The notes under the pieces are model-generated. The model was given only the letters and a program-made list of their open reading frames with translations. It did no database searches and was not told the DNA's origin. A program made the position numbers and the translations under genes. Below are positions 42,909 to 52,347 of a stretch of 64,000 nucleotides of DNA, in pieces (within the stretch, counting starts at the first letter, position 1; every line of letters begins with the position of its first letter). Source of the DNA: Pedobacter sp. MC2016-14 (lineage in GTDB: Bacteria; Bacteroidota; Bacteroidia; Sphingobacteriales; Sphingobacteriaceae); the NCBI RefSeq assembly GCF_020991475.1, contig NZ_JAJMPA010000004.1, positions 62,001 to 126,000 of the forward strand. The letters are read 5' to 3'.

Positions 42909-45900
42909 CTATTTAATTACCGGATAGGCGATTACAGGTTTTTTATCTTCTATAAAAGGATTAAACTCCATGAATCCGTTTTCATGATCCTCTGTATCCC
43001 TTCTAAAACCTTCCCTGGGTTTAGGCGTCCAGTTATTGAATCGCAATGGATCCGTATCGATGATGTTGCTAAACTTACTCGCTCCATTACCGTTAATGGC
43101 AGTTACTGCATATTCGTAAATGGTATTTGCTGCAGGCTTCTGGTCCGCAAAGGCAGTTAGAGGCCCTTCATATATTTTAGTAAATGAGGTTTTTGTTTTC
43201 AGACTTTTAATCCGGCGGTAAAGTGTATACTTCCCGGCCCCTAACACAGTGCCCCAGGTTATCCTATTTTGCACACCAGTAAGGTCTACCAAAAGTCCTT
43301 CCGGTGCATGTGCTGCCTGATCGGTTACATATACAGGATATTCATCTGAGGGATCTCCGTTTCCGCCTTTTGCATTTGCAATTACCCGAAGGTGAATTTT
43401 AGTCCCATTGGTTAAAGAAGAAAGTGATTCCTCAGTTTTAGTAATGTTCTCTTTCACCGTGGCCCAGTTCGTTCCGCCATCTTCACTCAATTGCAAGTTA
43501 TAAGTCAGCGCACCGGGCACAGCTGCCCAGCTTACCAGCACACCTTTATTTTTAACCAGGGTTGATGTTATGGTACTGCTTCCTGGTATTACGCCATTAC
43601 TGCTCCATTGCCAGGTATGTTTACCTGGCAGAACATTAATCCGTACTGTATTGTCAGTTGGCATATTGGGTACAGCAACACCATCCAAATAAAATGTTGA
43701 AGGGGATGTAACCGCAGTAAGAACAAGTTGCACTGCTTGCTCAACCTGAATTTGACCTTTAAAACCAGCAGCATTTTGCTGAAGGCTTAGCCCAGCTTTA
43801 TTGCCTCCGCTAATTTCTATTTTAAGACCCGGAACCTCAATTTTAGATCCTGCAAATAATGCCGCACTATAATTTCCTTTGCTGTCTTTTTGAATAATTC
43901 CCGAGCTGCCTGTAAAGCCTAATCCATCCTTTTGATATGTAGTGGTTCCGGCAGACCTGAATACAAGGTCCAAACTGCCATCGCCTTTTTCTACGGTGCA
44001 GCCAAAATCAGCTTTGTTCACTTTAATTTCCGGTTTGTGGGTTACTATAGTTAAAAAACTCCCTTTACCATCATAGTAACGTCCCTTGGTAGGCATTACA
44101 GCCGGGTCTTTATGATAATTACTTTTTGAAGGTTTGATATCAGCATCACGACCAATAGCTCCCGGTAATACCTGATGAATAGACGGAAAATCATCTTCCG
44201 CACCCACAAACCATGAAAAACGGCCTTCTGTATCATTGCTCGCTACGTCGTCATATACTGCAATATAATCCGATCCCGATTGCAGCACACTGCGCGACCG
44301 ATAGTCGGCAGCTATAGCAGCCTCAGCTTTCACACTGGCAAATTGTGCAAATCCAAAGTCATATAAAGGTTCAGTAAGATCGTTCCTGCCCACACTGCGG
44401 TAAGGTCCCAGAGCACGATAGCCCCCTGCTTTTTTAACACCAAAATTGCTAATGCGTTCTACATCTCCAAAAGGGCCATCGCCAACATCCTCTGATCCGT
44501 TATGGCTATAGCGTTTTCCCTGGGCATAATAATAAATCACCCCGTTTCCACCCATAGCTGCGCGTCCCCATCGGTAATTCGGCCCTTCATCAATTTGCTG
44601 AAGGTTTACATACATTTCATCTTTAGTACCAAAAGCACTTCTCAGGATATTTCCATAACCGGTATATTTGGCAGATTTTAAATGTGGATTGGTCCCTTTA
44701 TTTTTTTCCCATTCGCCATGCAGCAGCGCTGTCCAGGCTTTATCTTTCTCCTTATTACTTTCAAAAGGACTGTCTTCCGCCGAAGTAAACCACAGCAGGT
44801 TTTCAGCAAGTATGGGGTTATAATAGCTAAGCTCCTGACCAAGTAATCGCAATGCATTTGGCGGTCCATCTCCGTATGCATGCGAATGTGCACCTTGAGG
44901 CGGATACAAACGTCGGTTTTTTTGACTGGCTATTGGTGACGTGGCAGCATTTACCAACCAGTTTCCATACTGTGAAACACCTGGCTGTAAATACCTGTTC
45001 TTTCCATCATAATTATGATTTAATAAATAACTAGTCCGCAAAACTGGTTTTAATGCCGCCCAGGTATAAGTAGCCAGGTTTTCTGTCCACCTGCCACCTT
45101 TGGCATCCCATAAAGGCACGTCCGGACGGGTATGGTAATTAAAATTAAGGTTTACGACTTTCTCAAAGTGGTCTGCCATTTTAGCCGCTTCCGGATGGTT
45201 AGGAAACAGAAATGCCATTAGTCCCACAACTCCCTTAATGTCACCCAAAAAATTAGGGTGGCCGCTTAAGAGTTTACGCATGGGCATAAGCGTTTCATCC
45301 ATATATAAATAGCCTACAAACAACTGCCAGGCACGCAATTTACGATACTGCTCGCTGGACATTTTAGCGGCATTAAGATCAAAAGCAGGGATGATGGCAT
45401 CGTAATAAATCCTTGAACCCACTGGATTTGGCCCTTCAACACGCTCACTTCCGGTGCCAATGCTTTTGAGTGCATTAAACAATTGGTTGTCCAGCTTTGG
45501 GAGGGTTAAAGTCTCCCCGTTTTCCGGTTTAAAATACTTCGGATAGCCTGTTTCAGGCAAGTCATAGTTTAAGACCCAGTTTTTAACTTTATTCAATGGC
45601 ATCCAACCATACCAACGCCTTAAATCATCGATGTATAATAAAGAGTTTAAATTTTTATTCACCACATCAACGTCTTTCTGATGATTGTATGCAGCAATTG
45701 CAGTAGAACGGGTACCATTTACCAGTGGAAAAGTATAGTCAAGAATATTGTTGTTCCAATGAAAGCAGATGTTAAGATTTTGTTTCGAGCCCCATATCGC
45801 ATATAATCCATCATCCCATTTCTCCATATCTTTGATAAACAACCCTATGGTGCGATGTTCTTTTTCACTCCAGAATGCTGCCGTAGGCAATCGCCACCAG

Positions 45901-46889
45901 CTCATCCAATTGTCATAGGGCGATATCCGAAAAGGAAGTTTACCATCTTTACCATTTTGCTGATCGTAACTTAAGTCTGGGTGCTTACTTGCATCTGCGG
46001 CTACAGGCAAACCTTCCATCGGTTCCCAGCTAAAATTATCGTAAGTGTCTTTAAGTTTGGTATTAATTTTATTAGAACGTGTAGAGGCATACCGGTGATC
46101 TAAAGAAATGTTGTCCCAGATCAGGTTCCATACTTTACCCTCATTAATGTCAAAACCTAACATTTCTTCTTCCAATTCGGCAAAGTCCATACCCGCAGCC
46201 AGGCTAATTTTCACCTGATATGTTTTGTTATTTCCAAACTCGTATTTAACAAGGTAAGCTACTTCAACTGGGCCTGCGCTCAACTCAGTTACTGTCATTT
46301 TTCCTAACGTGAGGCTTGCAGGAAGTACCCCATGCCCCAGCCATTTGCCGGCATTTCCATAACGTTTAACAGGTGCCGCAATTTTAGCACCCTGTAATGG
46401 AACTTCTATCTTTATTTTTCCATTGCTAATCAGGTAAGCGTCGGTAGTTTTCGCTACTGCTACTGCAGCCACATCAGCGACCATGTCCTTCCCTTTTTTA
46501 CCTTTAGTTTTAACCAAGCGAAATAGTTTATTAGTGCCGGAGGGAAGGTCTGACATAAAGCTGAGCGTTGCTTCTTGCAAAATGCCATTTTTTAATACTG
46601 GACTACTAAGTTGAAAAGCAACTTCTTTACCAGTAAGCCCCTCTGTCAGGTTCAATTCATTTTGCTTTACACTTGCCGCCGTAAAATCTATTCTATACTG
46701 TAGTACACTTAACGGCCATGAAAATGCAGCATGGTTCAGGTCATCCTTTAACAAGATAGAAATTCCCTCTGCTTTCCATTTCAGTGGTGTCGCATGGATA
46801 GGTTCAAACACTACCTGCGCTCCTGCTATATTACTAAACAAGACAGCATAGATAAAAAGAAAAAATACCGATCTGATCTTTAAATACAT
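42909..46889 (-). CDS. Large secreted polysaccharide lyase-like protein with fibronectin-type repeats
   Basis: A 1326-residue exported protein (signal to about AGAQ, residue 24). An N-terminal beta-sandwich (about 25-420) is followed by an alpha-helical toroid-like region (about 420-760) and a second beta-rich domain (about 780-1090). GAHSHAYGDGPPNAL and YSHNGSEDVGDGPFGD, rich in His, Tyr and Asn, resemble the catalytic surroundings of heparinase II/III-type lyases, but I cannot assign a family. Two fibronectin-III-like repeats close the chain (about 1115-1205 and 1215-1300). It starts directly after the beta-helix gene and precedes GH105, which suits a lyase generating unsaturated uronides. 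The lyase role is inference. Confidence 0.62.
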   Translation of the reverse strand: MYLKIRSVFFLFIYAVLFSNIAGAQVVFEPIHATPLKWKAEGISILLKDDLNHAAFSWPLSVLQYRIDFTAASVKQNELNLTEGLTGKEVAFQLSSPVLKNGILQEATLSFMSDLPSGTNKLFRLVKTKGKKGKDMVADVAAVAVAKTTDAYLISNGKIKIEVPLQGAKIAAPVKRYGNAGKWLGHGVLPASLTLGKMTVTELSAGPVEVAYLVKYEFGNNKTYQVKISLAAGMDFAELEEEMLGFDINEGKVWNLIWDNISLDHRYASTRSNKINTKLKDTYDNFSWEPMEGLPVAADASKHPDLSYDQQNGKDGKLPFRISPYDNWMSWWRLPTAAFWSEKEHRTIGLFIKDMEKWDDGLYAIWGSKQNLNICFHWNNNILDYTFPLVNGTRSTAIAAYNHQKDVDVVNKNLNSLLYIDDLRRWYGWMPLNKVKNWVLNYDLPETGYPKYFKPENGETLTLPKLDNQLFNALKSIGTGSERVEGPNPVGSRIYYDAIIPAFDLNAAKMSSEQYRKLRAWQLFVGYLYMDETLMPMRKLLSGHPNFLGDIKGVVGLMAFLFPNHPEAAKMADHFEKVVNLNFNYHTRPDVPLWDAKGGRWTENLATYTWAALKPVLRTSYLLNHNYDGKNRYLQPGVSQYGNWLVNAATSPIASQKNRRLYPPQGAHSHAYGDGPPNALRLLGQELSYYNPILAENLLWFTSAEDSPFESNKEKDKAWTALLHGEWEKNKGTNPHLKSAKYTGYGNILRSAFGTKDEMYVNLQQIDEGPNYRWGRAAMGGNGVIYYYAQGKRYSHNGSEDVGDGPFGDVERISNFGVKKAGGYRALGPYRSVGRNDLTEPLYDFGFAQFASVKAEAAIAADYRSRSVLQSGSDYIAVYDDVASNDTEGRFSWFVGAEDDFPSIHQVLPGAIGRDADIKPSKSNYHKDPAVMPTKGRYYDGKGSFLTIVTHKPEIKVNKADFGCTVEKGDGSLDLVFRSAGTTTYQKDGLGFTGSSGIIQKDSKGNYSAALFAGSKIEVPGLKIEISGGNKAGLSLQQNAAGFKGQIQVEQAVQLVLTAVTSPSTFYLDGVAVPNMPTDNTVRINVLPGKHTWQWSSNGVIPGSSTITSTLVKNKGVLVSWAAVPGALTYNLQLSEDGGTNWATVKENITKTEESLSSLTNGTKIHLRVIANAKGGNGDPSDEYPVYVTDQAAHAPEGLLVDLTGVQNRITWGTVLGAGKYTLYRRIKSLKTKTSFTKIYEGPLTAFADQKPAANTIYEYAVTAINGNGASKFSNIIDTDPLRFNNWTPKPREGFRRDTEDHENGFMEFNPFIEDKKPVIAYPVIK

Positions 46890-49292
46890 TTACTTGGTTT
46901 TAGATGGTAATATAACTGTTCCCTTCGCCTCTGTAATAGGGGTTTTCACATTTTCAAAAGTGGCATCCTTTATAATCGTTTGATCTATATTGTGGTACAA
47001 GCGGTAACCTATGTCGGCATTTTCAACCTTATTATTTTCAAATATTGTCCCAATAATACCTGTCGCCTTATTCTTCAGAGATCCTGTAGTATAAGTTGGA
47101 TTTTTCAGCAGTACTTCGTTAAAATAACCCTCTCCCCGCACAAAAGTTCCAGAGTTAGGCATATGCGCTTTTACATAATTTCTTCTAATTTCTACACCAA
47201 TACTTCCTACACCAAATAAGGTATCAGGCTTTGTACCAATGGCCAGTACATTACATACAAAAGCAGGGCGAAAACCATTCGTATTTATAACCTCGTTATC
47301 ATTAATACTTACATCCCAGCTTAAATTGTAACGTCCCATCATTAAACGCTGGTCTGAGCGAAGATATATTCCTTCAGAATTGGCTAATTTGTTGTTTACA
47401 ATCGCCAAATCTGTAGCTCCGCAGTAAAACCAAATACCACGGTTATTGTCTTCCAGAATATTGTCTTTAACCAGCCAGTCTTCTGCCGACCAGCGCATTA
47501 TTGAATAATGGCTCGTTTGATCTGGAACAACATCCCAGGCTTTTTCTATTTTAACAGTATTCGCTGTGTTACTCAACAATCGCCGCCATTGTCCGGTACC
47601 TTTCCCTTCTATGATGGCAATATGGTCTGCCGAACCCAAAGATTCCATTCTAATCCGTGCCCAATGTTTACTGGTGTCTGTTATAGAAGTTGCAGTTGCA
47701 GAAGAAACTTTACCCACATCCATTTGCTCTGCATTACATCCCTGACTTAAAATGGTTTCTCCCTGGTTGTGGTTTTCAATTTTCCCACCCTCTACATCCA
47801 GGCGGTTACCCAACACCACTACATCTTGTGCATAATCTATATTAAAGCCTCCGGTTTCTCCTTTATAATTGGCCAAATTGGCAATTCGGGTAATGTGGTT
47901 ATTTTCTACAATCCCGTTGTAACTGTCGTTAAAACCGAACCGCCCGGCAGCATAGTGCACCCTGTTGTTACGCACAACAAAGTTTGTAGAACCGTTGCAA
48001 TGCCATAACCATGGCCAGGTAACCTGGGCTTTACTGTCAAAAATACAATCCGTAATCAGCACACGGTCTACATATCCCCATGAAAGTCCCCATGCTACTG
48101 CAAAATCAAAACGGCACCTGGCCGCAAAATATTTAGAACCTGCAGCGCCGGGTTTTTTAACAGCCGGTGCAAGATTTTTTAAACTGTGACGCCAAATACC
48201 ACTTGTATTTACGTTTTGCAGGCACAAATCATACAAGCCTGTTAAAGTAGTTTCTAAAGGCCATAAAATAGCCACACCTTCTGTTGTTGCATTTGGCCAG
48301 CCATCTTTACCTATTGGATTTGGGTATGGTGGAGGCGTTCCAAATCCGTATTGAATATAAGTTTTATCTAATCCCTCACCTTTTAATACAACCTTTGATT
48401 TCATTACAATTCCGCTTCCAGACGGGATTTCCAGTTTGTATTTTCCGGCAGGGAAATAAACTACACCACCACCATTTTTACTGGCTAAATCTACGGCTTC
48501 CTGTATTGCCTTGCGGTCATCCGTTTCTCCATCGCCTTTGGCTTTTAATACTAAGCGTGGATCTGTTTTTACATTGTATAAGTTACCCGCAAAGGTAAAC
48601 TCTGTTCCCCAGGGCACTTTTAAGGCGAAGGGATCTTTTGCTGAAGCTATACAGCTGATGCCTTCTTCAGACTCCGCTTCAGAAAAACTGCCGCCAATTC
48701 CATTGCTTACTATGATCTTATAACTATTGCCTGCCTTTAAATCTGCCGGTGCTTGAAGCGTTAAAATATAGGCTTCGGCACTGCTAACTTTTGCCGCAAA
48801 ACTGGCCTTACTTTTCTGGTCTACAAAACGCGCTCTTGGTGTGCTTCCGACAAATTTGAAGTTACGTCCAAATATGCGTAAGGCTTGGTTTGGCATAATC
48901 TGATCGTACTCTATGGTTACAACACGTGCTTTATTTAAAAATACAGGCTTGCTTAAGGCTTTTCCGTTTTTTACCCAAAGTGCAATTAAACTTCCTTCTT
49001 TAATCAACTGTTCATTAGGCACAAGGGCCGAAATGTTTCGCTTAGATTGGCTCAGGATCTTAAACTGACCCGATGGCTTTAAAACTTTGTCGCCTTCTTT
49101 AACAATCGAGTACCAAAGTTCAGGCTTTTCGCCAAATCCATGCCCCTGCACACCAAATACTTCGCCTGCTTTTACAGTTTCATTGCTGTTAAAGATCACA
49201 GGTATTTCTGCGGCATAAGCGCATGTAAATAATAAAACAGTTAGTAAACCTGCTTTTAAAATCGTTTTAAAAAGAAAAATAGTCACATTCAT
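46890..49292 (-). CDS. Right-handed beta-helix protein (pectate-lyase superfamily fold)
   Basis: An 800-residue exported protein with a signal peptide to about YAAE (residue 28). The first 240 residues form beta-sandwich/IPT-like domains (VFGVQGHGFGEKPELWY; IFGRNFKFVGSTPR). The GDGETDDRKAIQEAVDLA and GGGVVYFPAGKYKL stretch around 250-285 is the Pectate_lyase_3 signature that opens a parallel beta-helix; repeated N-rich turns follow (VVRNNRVHY, IVENNHITRI, DVVVLGNRLD). Such proteins include polysaccharide lyases, glycosidases and epimerases; which one this is cannot be said. The stop abuts the ATG of the next gene. Confidence 0.75.
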   Translation of the reverse strand: MNVTIFLFKTILKAGLLTVLLFTCAYAAEIPVIFNSNETVKAGEVFGVQGHGFGEKPELWYSIVKEGDKVLKPSGQFKILSQSKRNISALVPNEQLIKEGSLIALWVKNGKALSKPVFLNKARVVTIEYDQIMPNQALRIFGRNFKFVGSTPRARFVDQKSKASFAAKVSSAEAYILTLQAPADLKAGNSYKIIVSNGIGGSFSEAESEEGISCIASAKDPFALKVPWGTEFTFAGNLYNVKTDPRLVLKAKGDGETDDRKAIQEAVDLASKNGGGVVYFPAGKYKLEIPSGSGIVMKSKVVLKGEGLDKTYIQYGFGTPPPYPNPIGKDGWPNATTEGVAILWPLETTLTGLYDLCLQNVNTSGIWRHSLKNLAPAVKKPGAAGSKYFAARCRFDFAVAWGLSWGYVDRVLITDCIFDSKAQVTWPWLWHCNGSTNFVVRNNRVHYAAGRFGFNDSYNGIVENNHITRIANLANYKGETGGFNIDYAQDVVVLGNRLDVEGGKIENHNQGETILSQGCNAEQMDVGKVSSATATSITDTSKHWARIRMESLGSADHIAIIEGKGTGQWRRLLSNTANTVKIEKAWDVVPDQTSHYSIMRWSAEDWLVKDNILEDNNRGIWFYCGATDLAIVNNKLANSEGIYLRSDQRLMMGRYNLSWDVSINDNEVINTNGFRPAFVCNVLAIGTKPDTLFGVGSIGVEIRRNYVKAHMPNSGTFVRGEGYFNEVLLKNPTYTTGSLKNKATGIIGTIFENNKVENADIGYRLYHNIDQTIIKDATFENVKTPITEAKGTVILPSKTK

Positions 49293-49315
49293 GGTATAAT
49301 TGCTTAGACGTAGAT

Positions 49316-50572
49316 TTATTTTAATTGCTGGATTAAACTAGAAACCGATACCGTATCTTTTCCCAATTTGGGGTTGTTGTCTGTAACCAGTACATACCAA
49401 TCCAGGGGCTTACTGGCCAGCGCTGCCGGTATTGTTGCCCGGTAACCTTTCCCATTTGTAATAGCATCTACTGATGACCAAATCCGCTCTGTCCATACAG
49501 GCTGGTCTGCCGGGCTGGTATAAAATACTTTAGCGCCCACTAGTTTAGCCGCCGCTGCAACGGTATAGTTAATTTGAAATGAGCCATCCTTTAATTTCTC
49601 TGATTTACCTAAAATAACTTTAGGGAGATCTGGTCCTCCTTTTAGGTAATGATTGAGGAAAGGAGTCATCAGGCTGCTACCCTGATATTTCATGGCATGG
49701 TTATCATTAGGAGAATAAAAAGTATACACTGGACCTTTTACATCGGCTAATGTAGCTTGTACGGCCATCCATGACCAATGCCTGTCGTTAGATGCCGTTG
49801 CAATTAAATACGGTTTAGTGATGTTTTTTGCCCTTGACCCCGGATCCAGGTATTTGATCCATTCTGCCCGTTCTGCATCGGGAAGCTTTTCAATATGACT
49901 CTTTTCATAAGCTCCTTTTAAAAAATTACCCGATCCATAAGCAGAATAAGTACCGGCAATGTCCTTATCCAGAATGCTGGCAACCATGGTTGCGGTATAA
50001 CCACCCCAGGAGGCCCCTGCAATGGCGATCTTTTGCTTGTCAACATCTGGTTGGGCACGAAGCAGATAAAATGACTGTATAGACGCTAGTACAGCGTCAA
50101 AAAGCGCACTATTTGATGCTGTCGGCTTCGCAGCTATTTTAGGGATTTTTTCCCATGATATTGTATTTTTAAGACTTTTAGCTTTTCCTGCTACACCGGG
50201 AATATCCAATACCAGGGATACATACCCATCTTTAGCAGAACCTATAGCAGCAGGAATATCGGCATTACCTCCACCACCATGCAAACGTACAATTGCAGGA
50301 AAGGGGCCTTTACCGGCAGGGTGTACAATTACTGCGTACACCAATGAAACTTTAGGTCCTTCAGGGGTTTCTACAGTTCTGGATTTAAAAACCAGCTTAT
50401 GAATCTTAAGCCCTTCCGGTGTGGTCTCTGTACCTAGATCTTCAGAAATGACCGGAGCTTTACCCGTTAAAAAAGGCAAAAAGGGATCCTGGCCAAAAGT
50501 ATGAAACGAAGTAAATAAAAGCAGCACCGCTGTAACGGATATTTTAACTTTTGATAAAGCCAGTTTAAGCAT
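49316..50572 (-). CDS. Exported alpha/beta-hydrolase esterase (acetyl-xylan-esterase-like)
   Basis: A 418-residue exported hydrolase from the ATG at 50572; the 17-residue longer reading would cover the putative promoter. A signal peptide (to HTFGQ) precedes the alpha/beta-hydrolase core: oxyanion LHGGGG, nucleophile Ser188 in GASWGGY, and the Asp and His near ATASNDRHW and SPNDNHAM. It is about as similar to the esterase at 54459 as one expects of diverged paralogues (DPFxPxL, GYxxxxLDxPGV, LRxQPDV in both). Likely removes acyl groups from the glycan. It opens the unit that continues with the beta-helix gene 23 bases later. Confidence 0.8.
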   Translation of the reverse strand: MLKLALSKVKISVTAVLLLFTSFHTFGQDPFLPFLTGKAPVISEDLGTETTPEGLKIHKLVFKSRTVETPEGPKVSLVYAVIVHPAGKGPFPAIVRLHGGGGNADIPAAIGSAKDGYVSLVLDIPGVAGKAKSLKNTISWEKIPKIAAKPTASNSALFDAVLASIQSFYLLRAQPDVDKQKIAIAGASWGGYTATMVASILDKDIAGTYSAYGSGNFLKGAYEKSHIEKLPDAERAEWIKYLDPGSRAKNITKPYLIATASNDRHWSWMAVQATLADVKGPVYTFYSPNDNHAMKYQGSSLMTPFLNHYLKGGPDLPKVILGKSEKLKDGSFQINYTVAAAAKLVGAKVFYTSPADQPVWTERIWSSVDAITNGKGYRATIPAALASKPLDWYVLVTDNNPKLGKDTVSVSSLIQQLK

Positions 50573-50604
50573 ATTATATTTGGTTGTAGTCTGATTTCGT
50601 TTAT

Positions 50605-50708
50605 CAAAGGTATTTTCATTCACCCGGCATCCGCTATACTATACTGACATTGTACTGCACTATGTTTTCAAAATCAAGAATATGGGGTGTACAAGCCTTT
50701 AAATGTAC
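50605..50708 (-). promoter_or_regulatory. Candidate promoter and TGTAC boxes upstream of the esterase unit
   Basis: On the minus strand TACCTTTG (50612-50605) fits the TAnnTTTG element and would start transcription about 26 bases before the ATG at 50572. A TTTG -33 element is not evident, so an activator may be needed. TGTAC occurs at 50651-50655, 50688-50692 and 50704-50708, the same box as in the palindrome at 35337-35386; TTTAAATGTAC here resembles TTTTAATGTAC there. Confidence 0.45.
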
Positions 50709-50767
50709 TTATAATTCAAATGGTATGATTAACTATTATCTTCAACATTTATATCAAAATAAGCATT

Positions 50768-50798
50768 AAAAAAGGGCTAGACATTCTCTGTCCGCCCT
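50768..50798 (-). terminator. Intrinsic terminator after the sialate-O-acetylesterase-like gene
   Basis: AGGGC (50773-50777) pairs with GCCCT (50794-50798) and GACA (50780-50783) with TGTC (50789-50792), with small bulges. On the minus strand a run of six T follows. It is 39 bases past the stop and ends the susCD-containing unit. Confidence 0.8.
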
Positions 50799-50836
50799 CC
50801 TTTTAAGTTTTACAGCCGCAGAGGCTGCAAATTTTT

Positions 50837-52345
50837 CTATAAATCTGTTCTAAACGGTGAAGCCGGAATATCCACTTCGTTGTAGAGGTTTACATCTGGC
50901 ACATTAGTCCAGCCGTATCTTACAGCGGTGGGTGCAGCTACATCAGGACTGTATACCACCAACTTATTGCCTTTAATTTCTGTTTTGGCATCTACAAACT
51001 TTTTATCTGTACCGGCAATTTGAAATCCTTTTAACTCCCCTCCTTTTGCAACCAGGTTTTTAGCATGGCTAAAAGTTAATACCGCTTTTGAATTGTCTAC
51101 CTGCATAGACTGATACACTGGTCCAGAATATTCTATTTTTTCATTGTAAGCCAATGCCCTTGCGGCCAATGCTAATCTTGCGCCAACGGGTTGTTTAAAA
51201 ACAGGATGAATGTCTTCTGCATTTCCACAGTCTATGGTTACCGCCATAGCTGTATTTGGTACTTTTTGTGCGGTAAGAAATTGTGCTTCACGGATTTCAG
51301 GACTCATTCCTTTATGAGGAGCAATTTGCACAAAATAGAAGGGAAAGTCGCCCTGTCCCCATGCCTTGCGCCAATCGGCAATCATCATCGGAAATAATGT
51401 TTGGTATGCCTTGCCCCTGCCACTATTTGCTTCTCCCTGATACCATATTGTACCTTTTATGGCAAAAGGCTGCAGGGGTTTAATCATTGCCGCATATAAG
51501 CCCCCGGCACCTCCGCCTTTTGCAGGATCTTGTGGAGCGCTTGGTTTATTGGGCAATGGTTTACCTTCTTTTCTCGCAGTTGCGGTATCCAGTTTATATT
51601 TCTCTAATATTGCTGCCTCTTCATTCTTATACTTTTCCAATCGCATCGGATAGGTTGAAACCCCATTTTCATAAGAAGATACGATGTTTTTAAATTCCGG
51701 GCTACTTGATAGCGCCTCGCGACTGGTCCAGTTTTCTACTGGTGTTCCACCTACGGCAGACAAGATAATACCAAAGGGGATGTTCAGTTTTTTGTATAAA
51801 TCGCGTGCAAAGAAATACCCTACAGCAGTAAAGCCAGTGATGGTTTCTGGTGAACAAACTATCCATTTGCTCCCAATATCCGTTATTTGCTGGCCAGCTT
51901 TGTTTGGCACATAGTATTGTCTTATTTGAGGATATTTTGCATCTGCAATTTCCTGCACACCATTGGTAACCCGGGTAGCCATTTTAAAAGCCATGTTAGA
52001 CTGTCCGCTGCATACCCAAACTTCTCCTACCAGGATATCGTTAATGGTCACGGCATTATCCCCTTTAATAGTCATTACAAATGGACCTCCCGCTTTTAAT
52101 GGCTTTAACTTAACTATCCATCTACCATCTGCGGCAACGGTTTCCGCCTTTTGTCCGGCAAATTCTACGGTAACTTTCTCACCGTTCCTTGCTGTCCCCC
52201 AAACTGGTACGGGCATGTTTCGCTGCAAAACAGCATGTTCACTAAAAAGACTGTTGGGCACAACTTCCGCCTTAACCGAATAGGATTGCAAAGCAAATAC
52301 TGCAACTGCAAATCCATTTAAAACAATTTTGTTCATATTAATCAT
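50837..52345 (-). CDS. Sialate O-acetylesterase-like SGNH esterase
   Basis: A 502-residue exported esterase; start at 52345 or three codons later at 52336. The signal peptide ends near VKAE (residue 27). After a beta-sandwich (30-105) the SGNH domain begins with VCSGQSNM, nucleophile Ser116. The Gly of the oxyanion hole is in AVGGTPVENW, Asn in GTIWYQGEANSGRG, and the catalytic Asp/His pair in the GNAEDIHP block. Characterised relatives remove O-acetyl groups from sialic acids or plant polysaccharides; there are no sialic acid genes here, so another acetylated glycan is more likely. It begins two bases after the FAD-oxidoreductase stop. Confidence 0.87.
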   Translation of the reverse strand: MINMNKIVLNGFAVAVFALQSYSVKAEVVPNSLFSEHAVLQRNMPVPVWGTARNGEKVTVEFAGQKAETVAADGRWIVKLKPLKAGGPFVMTIKGDNAVTINDILVGEVWVCSGQSNMAFKMATRVTNGVQEIADAKYPQIRQYYVPNKAGQQITDIGSKWIVCSPETITGFTAVGYFFARDLYKKLNIPFGIILSAVGGTPVENWTSREALSSSPEFKNIVSSYENGVSTYPMRLEKYKNEEAAILEKYKLDTATARKEGKPLPNKPSAPQDPAKGGGAGGLYAAMIKPLQPFAIKGTIWYQGEANSGRGKAYQTLFPMMIADWRKAWGQGDFPFYFVQIAPHKGMSPEIREAQFLTAQKVPNTAMAVTIDCGNAEDIHPVFKQPVGARLALAARALAYNEKIEYSGPVYQSMQVDNSKAVLTFSHAKNLVAKGGELKGFQIAGTDKKFVDAKTEIKGNKLVVYSPDVAAPTAVRYGWTNVPDVNLYNEVDIPASPFRTDL

Positions 52346-52347
52346 TA

